Source: Geodermatophilus obscurus DSM 43160 (GTDB lineage: Bacteria > Actinomycetota > Actinomycetes > Mycobacteriales > Geodermatophilaceae). Taken from it: a stretch of 64,000 bases of DNA. The stretch lies in assembly GCF_000025345.1 (NCBI RefSeq), contig NC_013757.1, forward strand, positions 3,224,001 to 3,288,000. Reading direction: 5' to 3'. The position numbers and the translations under genes are program-made. This document shows, piece by piece, positions 8,108 to 16,809 of the stretch. The notes below the pieces were generated by a model, which was not told the DNA's origin, searched no databases, and saw only the letters and a list, made by a program, of their open reading frames with translations. Positions within the stretch are counted from its first letter, which is position 1. Each line of letters starts with the position of its first letter.

Positions 8108-9153
8108 GGCAGCACGGCCGGCTGCGCCTCCTGGTGGGGACGGCGCGGCTGCGGCGGGCCGGCCGGGTCGAGGGCCACCGCCGGGGCCGGGCGGGTGACG
8201 TCCAGCTGCGGGAGGACGTGCTCGCCGAAGGCGTCGAGGAAGGGCAGCTGCTCCTTGCCGACGTGGTGCAGGTAGATCTCGTCGAAGCCCAGCTCGACGT
8301 ACTCGGCGAGCCAGGCGGCGTGCCGACCGAGGTCGGAGCTGACCAGGACGGCGCCCTCGACCGCCTCCTGCGGCACGTGCTGGCTGGCCTGCTCGAAGGC
8401 CTCGGGTCCGTCGATATCCCAGCACAGCGGCGGTGGGAAGGTGTTGGTGTGCCACTGCTCGTAGGCGATGGCCCTCGCGCGGTCCGGGTCGGGGTCCCAG
8501 CACAGGTGCACCTGGAGGGCGAGCCGGCCGCGGCCGCCGGCGTCCCGGTAGGCGCCGGTCAGCTCGCGCAGCGTCTCGTGCGGTTGGTTGATGGTGATGA
8601 AGCCGTCGGCCCAGTCGGCATGCCGCCGCGCCGTCGGCACGCTCATCACGGGGCCGATGAGGGCCGGCTGCTGCTCCGGCAGCGACCAGATCCTCGCCCG
8701 CTCGACGTCGACCAGCCCGCGGTGGGTCACCTCCTCGCCGGCCAACAGGGCGCGGATGACGTCGACGCACTCGCGCAGCCGCGCGTCCCGGATCCGCTTG
8801 GGCGGCCACGGCGTGCCGGTGATGCGCTCGTTCATCACCTGGCCGCTGCCCAGGGCCATCCAGAAGCGGCCGGGGAACATCGCCGCGAGCGTCGCGGCGC
8901 CCTGGGCGATGATCGCCGGGTGGTAGCGCTGCCCCGGCGCGTTCACCACACCGAACGGGAGGTCGGTGCTGGCGAGCGCGGCGCCCAGCCAGGACCAGGC
9001 GAAGCCCGAGTGCCCCTGCGCCTTGTTCCAGGGGGCGAAGTGGTCCGAGCACATCGCCGCGGTGAAGCCGACCTCCTCGGCGTGCTGCACCGCGCGCAGC
9101 AGCTCGGCGGGGTGCACCTGCTCGTGCGAGTTGTGGAACCCGATCACCGTCAT
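8104..9153 (-). CDS. LLM-class flavin-dependent oxidoreductase
   Basis: A 349-residue luciferase-like monooxygenase-family protein. The opening TVIGFHNSHEQVHP, CSDHFAPWNKAQGHSGFAW and the APGQRYHPAIIAQ stretch match the subgroup described as probable non-F420 flavin oxidoreductases (TIGR03885-like), from memory of that family. Substrate unknown. ATG start at 9153. The C-terminus after about residue 315 is a proline-rich tail not expected in the family; together with the truncated GNAT that follows, this suggests a deletion fused two gene ends here. Probably co-transcribed with the GNAT fragment and the amylase gene. Confidence 0.8.
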   Translation of the reverse strand: MTVIGFHNSHEQVHPAELLRAVQHAEEVGFTAAMCSDHFAPWNKAQGHSGFAWSWLGAALASTDLPFGVVNAPGQRYHPAIIAQGAATLAAMFPGRFWMALGSGQVMNERITGTPWPPKRIRDARLRECVDVIRALLAGEEVTHRGLVDVERARIWSLPEQQPALIGPVMSVPTARRHADWADGFITINQPHETLRELTGAYRDAGGRGRLALQVHLCWDPDPDRARAIAYEQWHTNTFPPPLCWDIDGPEAFEQASQHVPQEAVEGAVLVSSDLGRHAAWLAEYVELGFDEIYLHHVGKEQLPFLDAFGEHVLPQLDVTRPAPAVALDPAGPPQPRRPHQEAQPAVLP

Positions 9154-9320
9154 GCGGGGCCCCCTACCCCACCGCCGCGCCGCCTACCTGCGACTCAGCC
9201 GGTCCGGGTGTAGCGCCGGTGCCGAGGCACGCCCGGAGTCGATCACGGGTTCGCGGTGCCGACACGCGGGGCGACGCCGGCGTGTCGCCGCCGCAGTCTC
9301 ATGAGAAGAGGAGTTACCCC

Positions 9321-10874
9321 TCAGGCCGGGGTAGCGGTGCCCGTCCCCTCGGCGGGCGTGCTGACGCCGCCGAGCAGCAGCAGCTCGGCGTCCGTGTGCT
9401 CCAGCGGCGCGGCGAACAGGTAGCCCTGGGCGAGCCCGACCTGCCCGTCGCGCAGCTGCGTGCGCTGGCGCTCCAGCTCGATGCCCTCGGCGACGATCTG
9501 CAGGTCGAGGGTGTGCCCCAGGTCGATCAGCCCGCGCAGGATGGCCGGCATCGCCTCGGCCTCGTCGATGCTGCCCACGAACGACCGGTCGATCTTGAGG
9601 ATGTCGACGGCGAACTGCCGCAGGTGCGACAGCGAGGAGTAGCCGGTGCCGAAGTCGTCGAGCGCGACCTTCACCCCCAGGCTGCGCAGCTCGTGCAGCC
9701 GCTCGGCGGCCAGCACCGGATCGCGCACCAGCACCGACTCGGTGAGCTCCAGGACCAGCGCAGACGGCGGCAGTCCGCTGGCCTCCAGCGCCGTCCGGAC
9801 GTCGGCGAGCAGGCCCGGCGACCCGAGCTGGGACGGCGAGACGTTGACCGCCATCGACAGGCCGGCCGCGGTCGGGTGGTCGCGGCGCCAGCCGGCCGCG
9901 GCCGCACACGCCTGGGTGATGACCCACCGGCCGATGTCGGGGACCAGCCCGATCTCCTCGGCCACCGGCAGGAACTGCTCCGGCAGCACCACGCCGAGGA
10001 CCGGGTGGTCCCAGCGGATGAGCGCCTCGAAGCCGGTGACCCGCTCGCTGCCCAGGTCGACGACGGGCTGGTAGACCAGCCGGAACTGCTCCCCGTCCAC
10101 AGCGGCCCACAGGTCGGTCTCCAGCTGGCGGCGTTCCGCGGCGGCCGAGCGCATCTGCGGGTTGAACACGACGTAGCGGCCGGCGCCGGCACCCTTGGCC
10201 CAGTACATGGCGTTGTCGGCGTCCCGCAGCAGGGACGACGCCGTCGCCGCGACGTCCCCGGTGGCGATGCCGATGCTCGCCGAGACGGTGACCCGCTGCC
10301 CTCCGAGGTCGACCGGCCCGGCGAGCGCGGCGAGCGCCCGCTCGGCGATCCGGGTGGCTTCCTCGACGCCGGGCGAGCGCTCGACGAGGATCGCGAACTC
10401 GTCGCCGCCGAGGCGGGCGAGGGTGTCCTCGGAGCGGACGGCGGACTGCAGCAGCGTGCCCACCTCGCGGATGAGCCGGTCCCCGGCGGCGTGACCGAGG
10501 CTGTCGTTGACGGCCTTGAAGCCGTCGAGGTCGAGGAAGACGACGGCCACCTCGCCGCCGCTGCGCGCGGTGCGGCGCAGCGCGAGCTCGAGCCGGTCGG
10601 TGAACAGCGCCCGGTTGGCCAGCCCGGTCAGGACGTCGGAGAAGGCCAGCGTGGCCAGGTCGGCCTCGGTGCGCCGCACCCGCTGGGCGGCGAGGGCGGC
10701 GGCGCCGACAGCCGCGGTGCCGCTGAGCAGCACGTGCAGCAGCACCTGCTCGGAGCCGCCCGACGAGACCCGCGCGACGAGGAGGTGCGCGGCGGCCAGC
10801 GCGGCCGCCAGGACCCCGGAGTAGACCGCGACCCGGAGGCGGCGGGCAGGGGGCCGTGCCGGTGCGTCGTCCAC
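9321..10874 (-). CDS. Membrane-anchored GGDEF-EAL protein (c-di-GMP turnover)
   Basis: A 517-residue protein with two N-terminal hydrophobic segments (about 15-35 and 43-62), a GGDEF domain (~75-240) and an EAL domain (~255-500). The cyclase motif GGDEF is intact at 156-160 and the RxxD inhibitory site (Arg147-Asp150) sits five residues before it. The EAL side keeps EAL (282-284), NVSPSQL, ELTES, DDFGTGYSS and AEGIE, so both synthesis and breakdown of cyclic di-GMP are plausible. No periplasmic sensor domain is present. It stands alone, with about 165 bp on the 3' side and 117 bp on the 5' side. Confidence 0.9.
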   Translation of the reverse strand: MDDAPARPPARRLRVAVYSGVLAAALAAAHLLVARVSSGGSEQVLLHVLLSGTAAVGAAALAAQRVRRTEADLATLAFSDVLTGLANRALFTDRLELALRRTARSGGEVAVVFLDLDGFKAVNDSLGHAAGDRLIREVGTLLQSAVRSEDTLARLGGDEFAILVERSPGVEEATRIAERALAALAGPVDLGGQRVTVSASIGIATGDVAATASSLLRDADNAMYWAKGAGAGRYVVFNPQMRSAAAERRQLETDLWAAVDGEQFRLVYQPVVDLGSERVTGFEALIRWDHPVLGVVLPEQFLPVAEEIGLVPDIGRWVITQACAAAAGWRRDHPTAAGLSMAVNVSPSQLGSPGLLADVRTALEASGLPPSALVLELTESVLVRDPVLAAERLHELRSLGVKVALDDFGTGYSSLSHLRQFAVDILKIDRSFVGSIDEAEAMPAILRGLIDLGHTLDLQIVAEGIELERQRTQLRDGQVGLAQGYLFAAPLEHTDAELLLLGGVSTPAEGTGTATPA

Positions 10875-10991
10875 TGCTGGCCTTCCGTTCGGGCGCGTCC
10901 CGTCCTCGGGAGCGCGTCACCCCGGTCGTCGGCCCGTCGGGGACGCGTCTTGAGCGGACGGCGCCCGGCCCACCCCCTCGGGTGAGGCCGG

Positions 10992-11616
10992 TCAGCCGAT
11001 CAGGTCGGTGACCCGCGCCGGGTCGTCGGCCACGTCCAGGTGCTCGCCGGCGCCGTCCCCGACGACCGTCCAGCCACGGGCCCGCGCGGCGGCGGCTTCT
11101 GCTGCGTAGGCCGGTGACAGGTGCACGTACCGCACCTCGTCGTCCGGCCACCGGTCGGGCACCGGGACGGCGACGTCCGGCCCCCTCCAGGGCACCGCCC
11201 CGAGCCTGCGAGGGGTGGGGAGGAGGGGGTCCTCTTCCATCACGTCCGGCCCCCACCAGGTGGTCCAGTCGGCGATCCGGCCGTCGCGCACCAGCGGCGC
11301 GGTCAGCTCGCGGACGGGGTCCGGCCAGGTGCCGGTCGGCAGGACGGCGTCGAGCCGCACGACCCGCCGCACGCCGACCGCAGCCGCCACAGCGGGCAGC
11401 ACGATCCCCGCCCCGCAGAAGCCGACGAGGACCTCCGCGGGCCCGGCCGCCGCGGCGGCGGAGACCCACCGCTGCGGCCAGCCGGACGCCGTCCCCACCG
11501 CCGCCCGCAGGTCCGGGACGGCGACCCCGCTCCCCCCGCTGCCGCAGCTCCGCGGCGAGCGGCTGCAGCACCGCCGGGCCGAGCAGCGGCGGGTGGACCA
11601 GCAGCCAGGAGGACAC
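10992..11616 (-). pseudogene. Alpha/beta hydrolase, frameshifted
   Basis: Two frames together encode one small alpha/beta hydrolase-like protein of about 207 residues. The GTG start at 11616 gives MSSWLLVHPPLLGPAVL and runs to LRQRG. The continuation (SGVAVPDLRAAVG, GFCGAGIVLP as the nucleophile-elbow region, GDGAGEHLDVADDP with the likely catalytic His) is in the next frame. Removing one base from the run of six C at 11532-11537 restores a single frame. The length of 625 nt equals 3n+1, consistent with one extra base. The elbow reads GFCGAG, so Ser is replaced by Cys or the enzyme is divergent. A copy of the dispersed repeat (11182-11239) lies in frame within the coding region. Confidence 0.7.
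11182..11239 (-). repeat. Post-stop hairpin repeat (family 1) copy inside a coding region
   Basis: The plus strand reads CCGCCCCGAGCCTGCGAGG followed by GGTGGGGAGGAGGGGGTCCT, nearly the same as the copy after rpoZ. It lies within the frameshifted alpha/beta hydrolase gene and is read as MEEDPLLPTPRRLGAV. Confidence 0.65.
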
Positions 11617-11674
11617 CGCTCACCGGGCCCGCAGCGCCGCGATCCACCACTCCACGGCCGGCGGTCAACACCGG

Positions 11675-12655
11675 TCAGCCGAGCAGGGGCTCGTACACCT
11701 CCTGGGTCCGGTCGAGGACCTGCCGCAGCTCGTCGGCGCCGCGGAACTCCTCGTCGATGTACTCCTCGCCCACCTGCTCGACGACCGCCGGGTCGTCGTG
11801 CGCGGTGCGCAGCGCGTCCTCGAGCACGGTGACGACCTCATCGGGCAGCCCGGCCGGTCCGGCGAGGCCGAACGTCGACCCGGACAGGGTCAGCTCCGGG
11901 AAGCCGGACTCGACCAGGGTGGGCGTGTCCGGCAGCCAGGACAGCCGCTCCTCCGAGGAGACCGCCAGCGGCTGGAACTGCCCGCCGTCGATGTTCGCGG
12001 TGACGTCGGAGGAGGCGTTGATGAGGACGGCGTCGACGTTCCCGCCGAGCAGCGCCGTCGTCATCTCCGCGTTGCCGTTGAAGGGCACGGCCGTCACCTC
12101 GACGCCGTACTCCTCGCGCAGCCGCTGCAGCTCGATGCCCTGCGGCGTCGAGGCGCCCGGGACACCGACGGTGAGGACGCCCGGCTGCTGCTCGGCGGCG
12201 GTGAAGAAGTCCTCGGCGGACTGGTACGGGGAGCCGTTCCCGACCGCCAGGACGGAGGGCACCTCCGACATCACCCCGATCGGCGTGACGTCGTCCTTGG
12301 TGTACCCCACCTCGTTGGCCAGGGGGGTGAGGACCAGCGTCCCCGCGGTCACCAGCGACAGGGTGTACCCGTCGGGCGGGGCGGCGATCAGTTGCTGGGT
12401 GGCGAGCGCACCGGAACCGCCGGGCAGGTTCTCGACCACCACGGTCTGCCCCAGCTGCTCCTCCAGCGAGGTGCCGTACGCGCGGGCGGTCAGGTCGGTG
12501 GGCCCGCCGGCCGCGTACGGGACGAGCAGCCGGATCTCCTGGCTGGGGTAGGCGGCCGGGTCGTCGGTCGCGCCTCCGCCCTGCTCCGCGCAGCCGGCGA
12601 GCAGGGCGAGGGCGGTCAGCGCGGTGAGGGTCCGGACCGGACGGGTCAGGGGCAT
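11675..12655 (-). CDS. tctC: TTT-family solute-binding lipoprotein (TctC/Bug), first copy
   Basis: A 326-residue Bug-family binding protein for tripartite tricarboxylate transporters. It has an N-terminal signal with lipobox LLAGC (Cys22), followed by the family start IRLLVPYAAGGPTDLTAR and the VENLPGGSGALA loop that binds the carboxylate. ATG 12655 has GGAGG five bases upstream. It lies 29 bp after the CoA-transferase B gene and is the last gene of the operon that begins with tctB, so it would serve the single TctAB pair encoded upstream. The ligand is not identifiable from sequence. Confidence 0.9.
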   Translation of the reverse strand: MPLTRPVRTLTALTALALLAGCAEQGGGATDDPAAYPSQEIRLLVPYAAGGPTDLTARAYGTSLEEQLGQTVVVENLPGGSGALATQQLIAAPPDGYTLSLVTAGTLVLTPLANEVGYTKDDVTPIGVMSEVPSVLAVGNGSPYQSAEDFFTAAEQQPGVLTVGVPGASTPQGIELQRLREEYGVEVTAVPFNGNAEMTTALLGGNVDAVLINASSDVTANIDGGQFQPLAVSSEERLSWLPDTPTLVESGFPELTLSGSTFGLAGPAGLPDEVVTVLEDALRTAHDDPAVVEQVGEEYIDEEFRGADELRQVLDRTQEVYEPLLG

Positions 12656-12684
12656 CGTTGCCTCCAGGGACGTCGGGGAGGGGG

Positions 12685-13353
12685 TCAGTCGGGGTGGACG
12701 ACGGCGAGGTCGGGGGCGAACCGCAGCGGGGCGCCGGTCACCGCCTGCAGGGCGTCGGGTGTGACGCCGGGCGCCACCTCCCGGACGACGAAGCCCTCGG
12801 GGCCGACGTCGAGGACGGCGAGGTCGGTGTAGACCCGGTCCACGACCGCCGCCGCGGTGAGCGGGTAGCTGCAGCGCGACAGGAGCTTGGCACGCCCGTC
12901 CCGCGTGGTGTGCGTGGTCACGACGAGGACCCGCCGGGCGCCCACCGCCAGGTCCATCGCCCCGCCCACGGCCGGCGGCAGCGCCGCCTCGTCGGTGGCC
13001 CAGTTCGCCAGGTCGCCGGTCTCGGACACCTGGAACGCCCCGAGCACGGAGACGTCCAGGTGGCCGCCGCGCATCATGACGAACGCGTCGGTGTGGTGGA
13101 AGAAGGAGCCGCCCGGCAGCAGGGTCACCGGCTGCTTTCCGGCGTTGATCAGCTCCGGGTCCTCCTCGCCGGCGGCCGGTGCCGGGCCCATCCCGAGGAT
13201 GCCGTTCTCGCTGTGGTAGACGATCTCCTTGTCCGGCCCCACCACGTCGGCGACCAGCGTGGGCAGGCCGATCCCGAGGTTGACGTAGGAGCCGTCGGGG
13301 ATGTCGCGGGCCACCCGGCGCGCGACGTCGGTCGGGGACAGCGGGCGGATCAC
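12685..13353 (-). CDS. scoB: 3-oxoacid CoA-transferase subunit B
   Basis: A 222-residue class-I CoA-transferase beta subunit. The catalytic glutamate is in SENG (HSENGILGMGP), with NLGIGLPTL near the start and TDLAVLDV toward the end. The GTG at 13353 is chosen because a GAGGAGGG ribosome site sits just before it; that site belongs to a dispersed repeat. An in-frame upstream extension to 13479 is translated repeat and has no family match. It pairs with the A subunit 150 bp upstream and would transfer CoA from succinyl-CoA or acetyl-CoA to an imported or derived acid. The acceptor acid is unknown. Confidence 0.88.
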   Translation of the reverse strand: MIRPLSPTDVARRVARDIPDGSYVNLGIGLPTLVADVVGPDKEIVYHSENGILGMGPAPAAGEEDPELINAGKQPVTLLPGGSFFHHTDAFVMMRGGHLDVSVLGAFQVSETGDLANWATDEAALPPAVGGAMDLAVGARRVLVVTTHTTRDGRAKLLSRCSYPLTAAAVVDRVYTDLAVLDVGPEGFVVREVAPGVTPDALQAVTGAPLRFAPDLAVVHPD

Positions 13354-13356
13354 GAT

Positions 13357-13379
13357 CCCTCCTCGCCGGCGCTCGTCGG
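13357..13379 (-). repeat. Start-proximal repeat (family 2) before scoB
   Basis: On the minus strand this reads CCGACGAGCGCCGGCGAGG followed by AGGG and then the scoB GTG, so the repeat itself supplies the ribosome-binding site. It is one of five copies in the window. Confidence 0.7.
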
Positions 13380-13434
13380 TCTCCTGCCCGGGGATGCCGC
13401 GCTCCTGCGTGACCTCGCGGGCCCGGTCACGCGT

Positions 13435-13458
13435 CCTCCTCGCTGGCGCTCGTCCGCC
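13435..13458 (-). repeat. Start-proximal repeat (family 2), second copy before scoB
   Basis: The minus strand reads GGACGAGCGCCAGCGAGGAGG then ACGCGTGACC, so it again sets a GAGGAGG site before a GTG, although no gene starts there. It lies in the 150-bp scoA-scoB gap about 80 bp upstream of the copy that serves scoB, suggesting tandem duplication. Confidence 0.65.
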
Positions 13459-13503
13459 ACGTGCCCAGGGGTGCTCCACCCATGCGTGACCTCGCGAGCT
13501 CGG

Positions 13504-14169
13504 TCACGGGGCCACCTCCACGACGCGGTCGACGAAGATGCCCGGCGTCACGACGGCCTCGGGGTCGAGCTCGCCCAGCTCCACGAACTGCCGCACCTGG
13601 ACCACGGTCAGCGCGGCCGCCGTCGCCATTGTCGGGCCGAAGTTCCGGGCCGCGGTGCGGTAGACGAGATTGCCCCAGCGGTCGGCGCGGTCGGCCTTGA
13701 TGAGCGCGACGTCGGCCGGCAGCGGCCGCTCGAAGACCTGGCGGCGGCCGTCGAGGACCCGCACCTCCTTGCCCTCCGCGAGCAGCGAGTCCGCGCCGGT
13801 CGGGGTGAAGAAGCCGCCGAGACCGGCGCCGGCCGCGCGCATCCGCTCGCTGAGGGTGCCCTGCGGGACGAGTTCGAGCTCGATCTCGCCGGCGCGCCAG
13901 AACTGCTCGAACCACACCGAGCCGGCCGAGCGGGGGTAGGAGCAGATGATCCGGCGGACCCGCTGCTCGCGGATCAGCGCCGCGATGTCGGTCTCCCCGC
14001 TGCCGGCGTTGTTGGTCACCACCGTGAGGTCCCGGGCGCCCTGCTCCAGCAGGGCGTGCACCAGCTCGACGGGGACGCCGGAGTTGCCGAAGCCCCCGAC
14101 GAGCACGGTGGCGCCGTCGGCGACGTCGGCGACGGCCTCGGCGAGCGTGGCCACCCGCTTGTCGATCAC
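13504..14169 (-). CDS. scoA: 3-oxoacid CoA-transferase subunit A
   Basis: A 221-residue class-I CoA-transferase alpha subunit. It opens with IDKRVATLAEAV and carries the CoA-binding glycine loop VGGFGNSGVP, then NNAGSGE and the RMRAAGAGLGGFFTPTG stretch typical of the subunit. The GTG start at 14169 overlaps the stop of the ThDP-enzyme gene (GTGA) with a G-rich site upstream, so the two are coupled. It acts as a heteromer with ScoB. Being in an operon with a carboxylate transporter and a ThDP enzyme suggests activation of a specific organic acid rather than general ketone-body use, which is inference. Confidence 0.9.
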   Translation of the reverse strand: MIDKRVATLAEAVADVADGATVLVGGFGNSGVPVELVHALLEQGARDLTVVTNNAGSGETDIAALIREQRVRRIICSYPRSAGSVWFEQFWRAGEIELELVPQGTLSERMRAAGAGLGGFFTPTGADSLLAEGKEVRVLDGRRQVFERPLPADVALIKADRADRWGNLVYRTAARNFGPTMATAAALTVVQVRQFVELGELDPEAVVTPGIFVDRVVEVAP

Positions 14170-15860
14170 GAGCCCCCCTGGCGGCGCCGGTACCAGCGGG
14201 GCGAGGTGGACGGCGGCGGGGTGAGGGCCGCCCGGACCACCAGGACGTCCGGGCCGGTGGTGTCGAGGCTCTCGGACAACGCGGCGGCAAACTCCTCGCC
14301 GAAGCCGTCGACCGCCCGGGCCGGGACGCCGAAGGACCGCGCGAGGGCGACGAAGTCGGGGGTCGCCAGGTCCACGCCGCGGGTCGGGACGCCGGAGTGC
14401 ACCTGGTCGAACCGGAGCATCCCGTAGCCGCCGTCGTCGACGAGGACCGTCGTGACCGGCAGCTGCTCCTGGACGAGGGTGGCGAGCTCGCCGCAGGCGA
14501 ACAGGAAGCCGCCGTCCCCGACGAGGGCCACGGCCCGCCCCCGGCCGGCCAGCGCGGCGCCGATCGCGGCCGGGAAGGCGTAGCCGAGCGTCCCCCAGCC
14601 CAGCGCGTAGGCCAGCTGCCGCGGCCCCGGCACCCGGGCGAAGGCGGCGGCCCAGTACCCGGCGATGCACATGTCCGCGAGCAGCACCCCCGTCCGGTCG
14701 GAGACCCGGTCCAGCGCGTCGAGCAGCCCCTCGGCCCGGGGCTCGTCCGCGCGCACCAGCGCCCGCACCTGCTGGGCCGTCGCGTCGAGGGTCTCCCGGA
14801 GGGCCGGCAGGCCGTCCCGCTGCGGCAGGCCGTCGAGCAGGGCGCCGAGCACGGCGGCCACGTCGCCGGTCACCACCACGTCGGCCGGGTAGTTCTTCGC
14901 GGCGTCGGCGGGGTCGACGTTGACCGCGAGCAGCGCCGGCGGGCGCGGCATGGCCCAGTTCTGGGTGTTCGTCCCGTCGAGGTCGCTGCCCAGGGAGACC
15001 ACCAGGTCCGCCTCGTCCCACAGCCGGCCGACCGCGGGGACGTGCGGGGGGCCGGGCACCAGGCAGGGGTGGTCGGGGGGCAGCAGGCCGCGTCCGCCGA
15101 AGGTGGTGACCACCGGCGCGGCGAGGCGCTCGGCCAGCTCGCCGACGAGGTCACCGGCACCGGAACGCAGCGCCCCGCCGCCGGCCCACACCAGCGGGCG
15201 GCGGGCGCCGGCGAGCAGCTCGCGGGCGCGGGCCAGCTGGTCGCCGTCCACCGGCTGCTCGGGGTCGCGCGGCGCCGGCGTCCGTCCGGGGCTGCCGGCC
15301 GGTGCGCTCAGCAGGTCGGTGGGCACGCCGAGGTAGACCGGCCCGGTCGACGGGCGCAGGGCGGCCGAGCCGGCGCGGACGGTGTCGGCGTGGAGGTCCC
15401 CGGCCGCCGCCGACACGACGGTGGCCTTGGTGACCGGGGCGAACATGGCCGCCTGGTCGCGCGTCTCGTGCAGGACGCCGCGGTACACGCCGGGGCGCCG
15501 CAGCGTCGACGGGATGTCGGTCGCCACGACCAGCACCGGCGCACCCGAGGCCATCGCCTCGCCCGTGGCACCGAGCGTGTTCGCCGCCCCGGGCCCCGTG
15601 GTGACGACCGCGACGCCGAGCCGGCCGGTCGCGCGGGCGTACCCGTCGGCCGCGTACACCGCGGCCTGCTCGTGCCGGACCCCGACCACCCGCAGGCCGG
15701 CCGCGTCGGCGGCCTCCCAGACGGCGAGGTTGTGCACGCCGGGCAGCCCGAACACCGTCTGCACGCCGAGGTCCTGCAGGGCCGCGACCAGGGCGTCGGC
15801 GCCCGTTCCGGTGCGGTCCTCCGCCGCGACCCCGGTCGCCTCAGTCGCCGACGACGCCAC
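14166..15860 (-). CDS. ThDP-dependent enzyme, acetolactate-synthase-like
   Basis: A 564-residue ThDP enzyme with the usual three domains. The N-terminal PYR domain has the activating glutamate in RHEQAAVYAADGYARA and GPGAAN. A central domain follows, then a C-terminal PP domain with GDGGFLFACGELATL and VDDGGYGM. It resembles the acetolactate synthase/benzoylformate decarboxylase superfamily; no regulatory small subunit gene is adjacent, arguing against branched-chain amino acid synthesis. The GTG start at 15860 overlaps the upstream tctC by 20 bp, and its stop overlaps scoA. Likely acts on a 2-oxo acid derived from the transported carboxylate; substrate unknown. Confidence 0.8.
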   Translation of the reverse strand: MASSATEATGVAAEDRTGTGADALVAALQDLGVQTVFGLPGVHNLAVWEAADAAGLRVVGVRHEQAAVYAADGYARATGRLGVAVVTTGPGAANTLGATGEAMASGAPVLVVATDIPSTLRRPGVYRGVLHETRDQAAMFAPVTKATVVSAAAGDLHADTVRAGSAALRPSTGPVYLGVPTDLLSAPAGSPGRTPAPRDPEQPVDGDQLARARELLAGARRPLVWAGGGALRSGAGDLVGELAERLAAPVVTTFGGRGLLPPDHPCLVPGPPHVPAVGRLWDEADLVVSLGSDLDGTNTQNWAMPRPPALLAVNVDPADAAKNYPADVVVTGDVAAVLGALLDGLPQRDGLPALRETLDATAQQVRALVRADEPRAEGLLDALDRVSDRTGVLLADMCIAGYWAAAFARVPGPRQLAYALGWGTLGYAFPAAIGAALAGRGRAVALVGDGGFLFACGELATLVQEQLPVTTVLVDDGGYGMLRFDQVHSGVPTRGVDLATPDFVALARSFGVPARAVDGFGEEFAAALSESLDTTGPDVLVVRAALTPPPSTSPRWYRRRQGGS

Positions 15861-16809
15861 GGAAGGTCTCCTCCGTCTCGGCGAACAGGTCGGCGAGGTC
15901 CGCGCTGCCCAGGAACTCCTCCGGCACGTACCGGGGGTCCAGGGCCTCGACGACCGCCTCGTCCTCGCTGGCGCTGCGCAGCGCGTCCTCGAGGGTCGCG
16001 ACGACCTCCTCCGGCGTCCCTGCGGGCGCGATGACGCCGAAGGTCGTCGTGCTCTGCACCAGCTCGGGGTAGCCCGCCTCGACGAAGGTCGGCGCGTCGA
16101 CGTAGTCCAGCCGCTCCTCGGTACCGACGGCCAGCACCCGCAGGTCACCGGCCTCGATCGCCGGGAGGAGGTCCTGCGAGAGGTTGGCGAAGCCCGCGGA
16201 GACGTTGCCGCCCAGCAGCGCCGTCTGCACCTCGGAGTTGCCCTCGAAGGGGACGACGGTCAGCGGGATGTCGTACAGCTGGGTGATCCGCCGGGTCTCG
16301 GCGGCGTGGGTGTTGGTGGCGCCCGGCGTCCCGACGGTGATCGCCTGGGGGTCCTGCCGCGCGGCCGCGAACAGCGACTCCACGTCCTGGTACGGGGAGT
16401 CGGCGGGCACCACGATGCCCGAGGGCACCTGGGTGACCACGCCGACCGGCGCGAGGTCCTCGCGGGTGTAGCCGACGTCGTTGGACAGGTAGTTCAGCAC
16501 CGCCGTCGGCAGGGCCGTCATCGACAGCGTGTGGCCGTCGGGCTCGGCGGAGATCATCTCGACGTACGCAGTGGCACCGGAGGCCCCGGGCAGGTTCTCG
16601 ACCACGACCGGCCGGCCGAGCTCTCCCTCCAGGTGCGCACCCACCGCCCGCGCTGCGATGTCGGTCGGGCCACCGGCGGTGTAGGGCACCAGCAGCCGGA
16701 TGTCCTCCGACGGGTAGTCGGCGGCGGCGACGGAGGTCGAGTCCTCGGCGCACCCGGCGAGGGCGGCGGTGGTGACCAGCAGGGCGGCGAGGATGCGCGG
16801 GGGTCTCAT
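15841..16809 (-). CDS. tctC: TTT-family solute-binding lipoprotein (TctC/Bug), second copy
   Basis: A 322-residue Bug-family binding protein. The signal peptide ends in lipobox ALAGC, followed by IRLLVPYTAGGPTDIAAR and VENLPGASGATAY. ATG 16809 overlaps the stop of tctA (ATGA at 16806-16809), the standard place for the cognate binding protein of a TctABC set, so this copy is the best candidate for the main partner of TctAB. Anchored outside the membrane by a lipid. The ligand is presumably a di- or tricarboxylate. Confidence 0.9.
   Translation of the reverse strand: MRPPRILAALLVTTAALAGCAEDSTSVAAADYPSEDIRLLVPYTAGGPTDIAARAVGAHLEGELGRPVVVENLPGASGATAYVEMISAEPDGHTLSMTALPTAVLNYLSNDVGYTREDLAPVGVVTQVPSGIVVPADSPYQDVESLFAAARQDPQAITVGTPGATNTHAAETRRITQLYDIPLTVVPFEGNSEVQTALLGGNVSAGFANLSQDLLPAIEAGDLRVLAVGTEERLDYVDAPTFVEAGYPELVQSTTTFGVIAPAGTPEEVVATLEDALRSASEDEAVVEALDPRYVPEEFLGSADLADLFAETEETFRGVVGD

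Noticed and set aside
13354-13479. N-terminal extension of ScoB to 13479
   Set aside because: Encoded by two family-2 repeat copies. The family start and ribosome site are at 13353.
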